Notes under the pieces: generated by a model
The model's database searches: none
Seen by the model: the letters and a program-made list of their open reading frames with translations, nothing else
What the model was told of the DNA's origin: nothing
DNA from: Phycisphaerae bacterium
GTDB lineage: Bacteria > Planctomycetota > Phycisphaerae > UBA1845
Assembly (NCBI GenBank): GCA_029260155.1
Contig: JAJDDU010000270.1
Span: 1-12,492 of the forward strand
Reading direction: 5' to 3'
Length of the DNA stretch: 12,492 nucleotides
Position numbers and translations under genes: made by a program
Shown: positions 1 through 6,800 of the stretch, one piece after another
Position numbering within the stretch: position 1 is the first letter of the stretch
Layout of the letters: each line of letters begins with the position of its first letter

Positions 1-160
1 GTCGGACGACGCGGTGGGTACGTTTGTTGTTGACGTTGTTCGCAACGACCTGACGCAGACGCTGATGGTCGGTGCCGAGCAGAGTGAGGAAATCGTGGTG
101 TCGGGCAGCAGCCCGGCTGTGATTGTGGTGACCTCCGGCACGTCGCGGAGTATCCGTTAG
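1..160 (+). CDS. C-terminal fragment of a secreted modular protein (5' end outside the window)
   Basis: The frame is open from base 2 and runs 52 codons to TAG at 158-160. The peptide begins SDDAVGTFVVDV and ends GTSRSIR. Its first 12 residues are identical to a stretch near the C-terminus of the 8643-11228 protein, and the following 40 residues keep a similar beta-strand pattern ending in a VIVV/VVVV strand and a short basic tail. It is therefore very probably the last strands of the same C-terminal beta-sandwich module, from a paralogous gene. No enzymatic motif is visible. It is followed by a GC-rich hairpin and then by the 266-3541 gene, the same order in which the full-length paralog precedes the 11748 gene. 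The rest of the protein cannot be judged. Confidence 0.88.
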   Translation, partial: SDDAVGTFVVDVVRNDLTQTLMVGAEQSEEIVVSGSSPAVIVVTSGTSRSIR

Positions 161-176
161 TAAACGTATTCGGCTT

Positions 177-206
177 GGCGGGGCGGGCTGTGGGGCCCGC
201 CCCGCC
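177..206 (+). terminator. GC-rich hairpin after the first gene, probable terminator
   Basis: A perfect 12-bp stem, GGCGGGGCGGGC (177-188) and GCCCGCCCCGCC (195-206), encloses a 6-nt loop. Allowing one bulge, it extends by three pairs to 174-210. It begins 16 bases after the TAG stop. There is no T-run behind it, so it is either a Rho-independent terminator lacking the U-tract or an RNA 3'-end stabiliser; read-through into the next gene is possible. No convincing separate promoter for the 266 gene was seen in the remaining 55 bases. Confidence 0.55.
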
Positions 207-265
207 CGAGTCGGATGAGGACAGTACTTGTGGGGAACACAGTTAGGATTGGAAAGGAACGAGGC

Positions 266-3200
266 ATGAAGTTTATGAAGACGCTTTGTTTGTGCAGTTG
301 TATTTTGGGAGTGGTAGGCACTTCCGCATTCGGGCAGGACATTTACATGTCGCCCGATGGAGAGGAGGCGTTGGGTAACCACGTCGTCTTTATGTCGCCG
401 GGCGCTACCCAACAGATCTCGGCGTGGGCCTTCGTAGCACCAGGCTCAGGCCTGCCTGACATCGGTGCGTACACCGTTGCGGTTCGTTGCGAAGCGAACG
501 GCGGAGCTTCCGGCTCGATCAACTACGACGCCGGGTCGCAGCTCGTCGACGGTGGTTTCGTCGGTCGTGCGGACTGGATTTTCCAGCCAGCTTTTCCGGC
601 CTTTCCGACCGTCTTCGGTGGCGGCGAGAGTTGCGCCGTCCCGAGTACGTTCGGCGTTCCCGTTGCGTACACGGCATTCCCGAACGGAATCACGGTGATC
701 GAGGGCACGCCTCAGTACATGCAGGAGTGGACGGTAACCTCCACCGCCGATGCGTGCGGCACGTTTACCGTGGACTTCGTCGCGACCGGTGAGCCGCCCC
801 TCGGTGGATCCCTGTTCAGTGACAGCACCGGCTCGGGCGGCTGGGGAACACCGAACCTTCAGTCACTCACCATCGTGATCGGCCCGGGCAACGATGCTTG
901 TGCCGATGCGGCGACAGCGAGCGACGGCGGCAATGCGGTCGACACCCTCTGCGCCACCACCGACGATCCGGGCCTCGCTTGCAACTCGCAGAACGACGTG
1001 TGGTACAACTACACGGCGACCTGCACGGGTACCCTTGATGCTACCACCACGCTCGGCGCCGGGAACATCGGCTTCTACTCGGGCGCGTGCCCTGCCTCCG
1101 ATGGGGCTGAGTTGGCTTGCGGAGCGAATCCGAGCATCGCGGTCAACACCGGCGACTCTGTCCTCATTCGCGTTGGCAGTACCGATGGTTCGACGGGTGG
1201 CGGCAACTTGCAGGTCACCTGCGCTGCGGCTTGCACCGTTGGCGACAGTCCGGCGAATATCTTCGCGGATTGCGTGGTCGCGGGTGTCACCATTGACGAG
1301 GCTTGCACGGACGTTACCTGTGACGCTACCCTCGGTTGTGTCTTCAGTGCCAAGGCCACGAGCACGTCTTGTGACGACGGCGATGTCTGTACGCTCACCG
1401 ACACCTGCACCGGTGGTCCGCTTGATGGCGGCCTGACGGGCGGCGGCGGCGGAAGCTGCGAAGGTGCCGACATCAATCCTTGCAACGACTTCAATGGTTG
1501 TACGCTCGACAGTTGCGACGCGGCAACTGGCGATGCGGTGACGGGTTGCATCAATGACGATGTGACTGACAACACTTGCACCTCGGATCTCGAGTGCGGC
1601 GATGGAACTTGCGGCGGCGGCGGCATCTGCGAGTGCGCGGCTTGCCCGAACCAGACCGGCGCGGACCAGGTTTGCCTGGAAATCCGCAACGCCCAGAATA
1701 CGAACGGGACCGGCGAGTGTGGCAGTGACGCCGATTGTCCTGCCGGCACGATTTGCGTCGACGACAACATGGACGCCACCATCCCGGGCATCTGCGTCGA
1801 GCAGGTCTGCTTCTCGCTCGGCGACAAGATCGTCGTCGACATCGAGCTCGGAAGTCTGACCACCGCTGGGAACAACCTTGCTTGCGGTGCGCAGTTGGCC
1901 GTTGCGTGGGATACTTCGTCTCTCGAGCTCAAGGGGGATCCGGTATATGATCCGAATGGCGACCTCGCCTGGACGCAAGTGCTCTACGAGTTCATTGACG
2001 GACCTGGCGGAAAGCTCAACTTCGCGGTTGGTGTTCCGCTCGGCACGTGTGACCCGTCCACCGCCTCCAGCTGCGGTGCGATTGCACGCTTGAGCTTCAC
2101 CGCGATTGCGGACTGCAAGAGCGGCGGCGTGTGGTTCGATTGCCTCACCATGGACGGTGACAAACCCGGCGAGTGCAACCCGGACAACTTGATCTCAGGT
2201 CCCGACGGCCCGATCCCGGTTACCGGTTGTGGCGGTGGCCTCCTGTCGGGTAGTGGCATCGGTGCCGACGTGATCAACGTCAACAACGACGCACCGGAGT
2301 GGGACTGCCCGCCCGAGCAGAACGGCCACGCGGACTGCAACAGCATCTTGGCGACGGTCGATCCAGGCTTTGCGATGACCGTGTCGGATCCGTGCGTGGG
2401 TGCCTCCATTCCTGGCACCACGTTCTGCACATCTGAGTTCTTCTTCGCGTGCGAGACCGCGATAGATTGTGGTGCTGGCGATCTTTGCAATGACGATTCC
2501 ACCTGCGGCGGTTTTGTCTGTGTTCCAGATGATGTTGCGGGCGATCTCGGCTTCGTCGGCTTCTGTACAACGGACACTTGTAACGGTGTTACCTGTGCCA
2601 CCGCGAGTGGGTTTGATGTGAGCGGCCTTATCGATGGCGAAATAGTGAGTCTGCCGCCGGGAATCGCGCTCATCGATTGCTCGTACACCAACGACTGTGG
2701 CGTCACGTCGACCTGCAGCACTGGCTTCCGCAACAGCGGCATGAATCTGCTGTGCGTCGATGTCGAAATGTCGCCGTCGATGGTTGCTGGCGATCCCGCC
2801 AACCCGATCACGCGTTGCATCGACTTCGAGTTGACGAAGTGCGATGTTCCGGGAGCCCCGGAGAGTTTCTCGGCTTCTGAGATGGTCGTGTTTGGTAATC
2901 CGAACCACCTTCCGGGTCACGGATCGGTGTGCTTCAAGGTTCCCCCGGGGAACTGGACGTGTCTGACGGCCGTCGATCAGAAGCACTCGCTCATGGCGAC
3001 CTGCTTCGTCGAGTGCGTTGATGGCACGTACTCTGCCGAGTTCAAGGGCTCGCCGAACGCGAACCCGTCGTGCCACTGGCTGATTCAGGGTAACCTCGAC
3101 GGCGATGAGCACATCGACATCGTTGACTACACGATCCTGGCCGGTCAGTACCTGGATATCCCGGCTACGGGTGCGAACTCGGCTTGCGATCTGGCCGGGT

Positions 3201-3541
3201 TCCATGCCGACCTGAATGGCGACGGATACGTGACCATGGCCGACTTCACGTTCGTGGTGTTCAACTTCTTCGACACCGCGAAGGAGCCGTGCGACGTGAT
3301 CTGCAACCCGGGTCTGGCGCCTCCGAAGAGCCAGCCGCGTACCGAGGTCAGCGTCCGCGAGCTGGGTCGCATGGGTCTGGGCGAATTCGCTCGGGCAGCC
3401 GATGTGAACAGCGACGGCAAGGTCAATCTTGTTGACATGGCTTCGTTCCTCGAGCTCAACAGTGAGGGCGACGACGCTCTGACGATCGACTTGCTGGATG
3501 CCGTGGACAGCCGGATTTCGGACTCCGCCGGCCTTCGTTAG
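266..3541 (+). CDS. Large secreted multidomain protein with PPC-like, cohesin-like, HYR-like and dockerin modules
   Basis: The start is placed at ATG 266, not the in-frame ATG 215, because AAAGGA at 253-258 gives a ribosome-binding site with 7-nt spacing and the protein then opens with a normal signal peptide (MKFMKTLCLCSCILGVVGTSAFGQ). The product has 1091 residues. Domains in order: beta-rich region ~22-205; PPC-like beta-sandwich ~206-320 (opens GNDACADA, contains DVWYNYTATCTGTL and a late VLIRVGS strand); Cys-rich linker ~320-513; cohesin-like domain ~515-620 (GDKIVVDIELG, CGAQLAVAWDTSSLEL); HYR-like domain ~676-822 opening PEWDCPP and interrupted by a Cys-rich insert; a beta domain before the dockerin; and EF-hand-like loops at ~943 (NLDGDEHIDIVD), ~982 (DLNGDGYVTMAD) and ~1046 (DVNSDGKVNLVD). 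No catalytic signature is seen. The role is inferred as an extracellular structural or adhesive component. Domain names rest on pattern recognition only; the PPC, cohesin and HYR calls are less sure than the dockerin. Confidence 0.93.
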   Translation: MKFMKTLCLCSCILGVVGTSAFGQDIYMSPDGEEALGNHVVFMSPGATQQISAWAFVAPGSGLPDIGAYTVAVRCEANGGASGSINYDAGSQLVDGGFVGRADWIFQPAFPAFPTVFGGGESCAVPSTFGVPVAYTAFPNGITVIEGTPQYMQEWTVTSTADACGTFTVDFVATGEPPLGGSLFSDSTGSGGWGTPNLQSLTIVIGPGNDACADAATASDGGNAVDTLCATTDDPGLACNSQNDVWYNYTATCTGTLDATTTLGAGNIGFYSGACPASDGAELACGANPSIAVNTGDSVLIRVGSTDGSTGGGNLQVTCAAACTVGDSPANIFADCVVAGVTIDEACTDVTCDATLGCVFSAKATSTSCDDGDVCTLTDTCTGGPLDGGLTGGGGGSCEGADINPCNDFNGCTLDSCDAATGDAVTGCINDDVTDNTCTSDLECGDGTCGGGGICECAACPNQTGADQVCLEIRNAQNTNGTGECGSDADCPAGTICVDDNMDATIPGICVEQVCFSLGDKIVVDIELGSLTTAGNNLACGAQLAVAWDTSSLELKGDPVYDPNGDLAWTQVLYEFIDGPGGKLNFAVGVPLGTCDPSTASSCGAIARLSFTAIADCKSGGVWFDCLTMDGDKPGECNPDNLISGPDGPIPVTGCGGGLLSGSGIGADVINVNNDAPEWDCPPEQNGHADCNSILATVDPGFAMTVSDPCVGASIPGTTFCTSEFFFACETAIDCGAGDLCNDDSTCGGFVCVPDDVAGDLGFVGFCTTDTCNGVTCATASGFDVSGLIDGEIVSLPPGIALIDCSYTNDCGVTSTCSTGFRNSGMNLLCVDVEMSPSMVAGDPANPITRCIDFELTKCDVPGAPESFSASEMVVFGNPNHLPGHGSVCFKVPPGNWTCLTAVDQKHSLMATCFVECVDGTYSAEFKGSPNANPSCHWLIQGNLDGDEHIDIVDYTILAGQYLDIPATGANSACDLAGFHADLNGDGYVTMADFTFVVFNFFDTAKEPCDVICNPGLAPPKSQPRTEVSVRELGRMGLGEFARAADVNSDGKVNLVDMASFLELNSEGDDALTIDLLDAVDSRISDSAGLR
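2426..2596 (+). other. Cys-rich insertion inside the HYR-like domain of the 266-3541 gene
   Basis: Residues ~721-777 of the 1091-residue protein form a cysteine-dense segment (ten Cys, for example CETAIDCGAGDLC and CVPDD). It sits between the N-terminal half (PEWDCPP, VSDPC) and the C-terminal half (LPPGIALIDCSYTNDCGVTSTC) of what otherwise reads as a single HYR-like immunoglobulin-type domain. The reading frame is intact across it. The boundaries are approximate and were set by where the beta-domain pattern stops and resumes. Confidence 0.5.
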
Positions 3542-3574
3542 GCCGCAGCCCTAGGATCTGAATAACCTTCAACT

Positions 3575-3617
3575 GCAGCGTGTGGTGCCATGCACCACAC
3601 GCTGCTTTCTTTTTTTT
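3575..3617 (+). terminator. Intrinsic (Rho-independent) terminator
   Basis: A perfect 14-bp stem, GCAGCGTGTGGTGC (3575-3588) and GCACCACACGCTGC (3592-3605), with a 3-nt CAT loop. It is followed directly by the T-rich tract TTTCTTTTTTTT (3606-3617). It lies 33 bases after the TAG of the dockerin gene. This is a canonical strong terminator and implies that the next gene is transcribed from its own promoter. Confidence 0.95.
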
Positions 3618-3656
3618 CGGTCCGTCAGCGGGGGAAATGTGGCCGTGGGGGACCTC

Positions 3657-3694
3657 AGGAGGGGTGGCAATATGCTTGCGGGCGGGTGTCAATC
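3657..3694 (+). repeat. Shared leader block, copy 1 (upstream of the Cys-array gene)
   Basis: AGGAGGGGTGG (3657-3667), a short variable stretch, then TTGCGGGCGGGTGTCAATC (3676-3694). The 11.5-kb intergenic region carries the identical 11-mer followed, with one base more spacing, by a 19-base segment matching this one at 14 positions, including an exact TGTCAATC. Similarity stops abruptly on both sides. The function is unknown; it could be a regulatory element or the ribosome-binding region of a leader peptide. Confidence 0.5.
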
Positions 3695-3704
3695 TTGTTA
3701 GAAT
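3676..3704 (+). promoter_or_regulatory. Candidate sigma70-type promoter for the Cys-array gene
   Basis: TTGCGG (3676-3681) and TAGAAT (3699-3704) are separated by 17 bases, upstream of ATG 3841 and downstream of the strong terminator, where a promoter is expected. The matches to the consensus are moderate. The element overlaps the right half of the shared leader block, so one of the two readings of this stretch may be wrong. Confidence 0.35.
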
Positions 3705-3840
3705 CTACTTCAATTGTCGGGGACGTAGGCGCTGGCCAAAGAAGATTGTGGCTGGCGTGTTGAGTGTGTATGTCTTACGCCAAGAGCGCGGTGTGAAGCG
3801 TCGCCGCGTTAGCGAAGTGCCTTTTTAGGTGGGGAAAGCT

Positions 3841-6800
3841 ATGCATGTCACCTGTAGAGATTTTGCGCCAGTTCTAGCATTGGTCTGTGGTTTGTTCTTT
3901 GCGCTTGCGAGTCCGTCCTCAGGGCAGTGTACCGTGGACCTGGACTGTAACGACACCGTGGCGTGTACGGTGGATACCTGTACCAATCCGGGGCCGGCCG
4001 GCGTGTGTTCGAACGTAGCGACAGACGGCTTATGCGATAATGGGCTGTTCTGCGATGGCGTCGAGACGTGCGACGCGCTGTTGGATTGTCAGGTCGGCAC
4101 GGCGGTCGATTGCGCTGACGCGGTCGGTTGTACGGTAGACGCGTGTGACGAAGTAAACGACGTGTGCGTCAACACGGCTGTGGATGCCCTTTGCGACAAC
4201 GCGCTCTTTTGCGACGGAGTGGAAACTTGTGACGCGGTGCTTGATTGCCTGTCGGGCGTGGCGGTGGACTGCACTGACGTGGTGGGCTGCACGGTAGACA
4301 CCTGCGACGAAGTGAACGACGTTTGCGTGAACACGGCGACGGACAGCCTGTGCGATAACGGGTTGTTTTGCGATGGTGCCGAGACCTGCGACGCGCTGTT
4401 GGATTGTCAGGTGGGCGTGGCGGTGGACTGCACCGACGTGGTGGGCTGCACGGTGGATACCTGCGACGAGGTGAACGACGTCTGCGTGAACACGGCGACG
4501 GACAGCCTTTGTGACAATGCCGTCTTCTGCGATGGTGCTGAGACGTGTGACGCCGTCCTGGATTGCCAGGTGGGTGCCGATCCGTGCCCGGGGCAGCTTT
4601 GCGACGAGGTGGGCGCTGTCTGTGCGGACTGTTTTGTGGACCTTGATTGCGATGATGCGCTGTTTTGCAACGGTTTGGAGACATGCCTGGCTGGCGTCTG
4701 CCAACCGGGTGTCGCGGTGAATTGTGCCGATGCGGTCGGATGCACGGTGGACACTTGCGATGAGGTGAACGATGTCTGTGTGAATACGTCGACGGACGCC
4801 CTTTGCGACAACGGCCTGTTCTGCGACGGCGTCGAGACTTGCGACGCACTGCTGGATTGCCAAGCGGGCGTCGCGGTTGATTGCGCCGATGTCGTGGCTT
4901 GCACGGTTGACTCGTGCGATGAGGTGAACGACGTTTGCCTGAACACGGCGACGGACAGCCTGTGTGACAATGCCGTCTTCTGCGACGGTGTTGAGACGTG
5001 TGACGCCGTCCTGGATTGCCAGGTGGGTGCCGATCCGTGCCCGGGACAGCTTTGCGACGAGTTGGGCACGGTCTGTGTGGACTGTCTTGTGGACCTCGAT
5101 TGCGATGATGCGCTGTTTTGCAACGGTTTGGAGACATGTCTGGCCGGAGTCTGCCAGCCGGGTCTCGCGGTGAATTGTGCCGATGCGGTGGGCTGCACGG
5201 TCGACAGCTGCGACGAAGTGAACGACGTTTGCGCGAACACGCCGGTGGATATCCTTTGCGACAACGGCCTGTTTTGTGACGGCGTCGAGACTTGCGACGC
5301 ACTGCTGGATTGCCAAGCGGGCGTCACGGTTGATTGCACCGATGCTGTGGCTTGCACGGTTGACTCGTGCGATGAGGTGAACGACGTCTGCGTGAACACG
5401 GCGACGGACAGCCTGTGTGACAATGCTGTCTTCTGCGACGGTGCTGAGACGTGTGATGTGCTGTTGGATTGCCAAGTCGGGGGCGACCCTTGTCCTGGGC
5501 AGTCGTGCGACGAGGTGGGCACGACTTGTGTGGACTGCTTTGTGGACCTCGACTGTGACGATGGCCTGTTCTGTACTGGTGTGGAGACGTGCCTCGCCGG
5601 TGTTTGCCAAGCGGGCACGCCGGTCGATTGTGCCGATGCGGTGGGCTGCACGGTCGACAGCTGCGACGAAGTGAACGACGTTTGCGCGAACACGCCGGTG
5701 GATATCCTGTGCAGCAACGGCCTGTTTTGTGACGGTGCTGAGACGTGCGATGCGTTGTTGGATTGTCAGGCGGGCACGGCGGTGGATTGCAATGACACCG
5801 TGGGGTGTACGGCTGACTCGTGCGATGAAGTCAACGATGTCTGCCAGAGTATCGCGAGCGATGCGCTGTGTGACAACGGCCTGTTCTGTGATGGTGCTGA
5901 GACGTGCGATGCGTTGCTGGATTGTCAGGCGGGGGCACCCGTGGACTGCGCTGACACGGTGGCGTGCACGGCTGACTCGTGCGACGAGGTGAACGACGTC
6001 TGTGCGCATGCGACGACCGACAGCCTGTGCGACAATGGTTTGTTCTGCGACGGCGCGGAGACCTGCCATGTCGCGTTCGGCTGCCAGGCCGGCCCGGCGA
6101 TCGTCTGTAACGACGGCATTGTTTGCACTGCCGACTCATGTAACGAAACGACCGACTCGTGTGGCTTCCTTCCGGTGAACGTTCTTTGCAGCAATGGCGT
6201 ATTCTGCGACGGCGTGGAGGTGTGTGATCTCGTGCTGGGCTGCTCGCCGGGCGCGCCGGTCACCTGCACGGACGGCATCGGTTGCACGGTAGACACGTGT
6301 ATTGAACTGAGCAACAGTTGCCAGAGCGCGCCGGTGGATGCGCTGTGTGACAACGGCCTGTTTTGCGACGGTTTGGAGACGTGCGACGCGCTGCTGGATT
6401 GTCAGGCTGGAACGGCAGTGAACTGTGATGACGCAGTGGGCTGCACGGCGGACTCGTGCGACGACGTCAACGACGTGTGTGTCAATTCCCCGGTGGACCT
6501 TAATTGTGACAACGGGTTGTTCTGTGACGGCGTCGAGGTGTGCAGTGTCGCGTTCGATTGTCAGCCCGGTCCCGCAGTTGTTTGTGACGACGTGGTGGGC
6601 TGCACGGTGGATTCGTGTGACGAATTCAACGATGTGTGCGTGAACATCGCGACCGATTCTCTCTGCGACAACAGCCAGTTCTGCGACGGCTCGGAGACGT
6701 GCGACGCGTTGCTGGATTGCCAAACTGGCACGCCGGTCGTTTGCGATGACGGCGTTGTCTGCACAATCGATACCTGCGATGAGGTGGCCGACGTGTGTGC

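Larger units (their letters stand above)
3542..3840. other. 299-base intergenic region between the first two complete genes
   Basis: The left part holds the intrinsic terminator. The right part holds a candidate promoter (3676-3704) and a block shared with the 11.5-kb intergenic region (3657-3694). It also has an excellent Shine-Dalgarno-like AGGAGGGG (3657-3664) placed 7 nt before an ATG at 3672 that opens only a nine-codon reading frame. No convincing protein gene or structured RNA was seen. Confidence 0.6.

Noticed and set aside
215..265. ATG 215 as the start of the first complete gene
   Set aside because: It adds 17 residues before a normal signal peptide. The ATG at 266 has a better-placed ribosome-binding site.
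863..1978. 371-residue minus-strand open frame, and similar ones at 2195-3205 and 9093-10337
   Set aside because: Arg-, Ala- and Val-rich low-information translations lying wholly inside well-supported + strand genes; typical GC-rich shadow frames.
3672..3701. Nine-residue frame (MLAGGCQSC) after a strong Shine-Dalgarno
   Set aside because: The spacing is good, but the ATG is not conserved in the second copy of the leader block, so a leader peptide here is not supported as a feature.
3580..3828. 82-residue + strand frame starting in the terminator stem
   Set aside because: It begins inside the intrinsic terminator and reads through its T-run as Phe residues. Only its 3' part (TTG 3676 onward) is kept, as a weak leader-frame possibility in the findings.
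3829..3840. GTG 3829 as the start of the Cys-array gene
   Set aside because: ATG 3841 has GGGGAAA directly upstream and yields the standard signal peptide; GTG adds only four residues.
4030..6069. 679-residue open frame on the minus strand, plus other long antisense frames across 4089-5717 and 6136-7437
   Set aside because: They mirror the 159-bp coding repeat; the repeated codons simply give few stops on the other strand. There is no signal peptide or domain pattern, and the + strand reading has a clear signal peptide, Cys periodicity and a dockerin.
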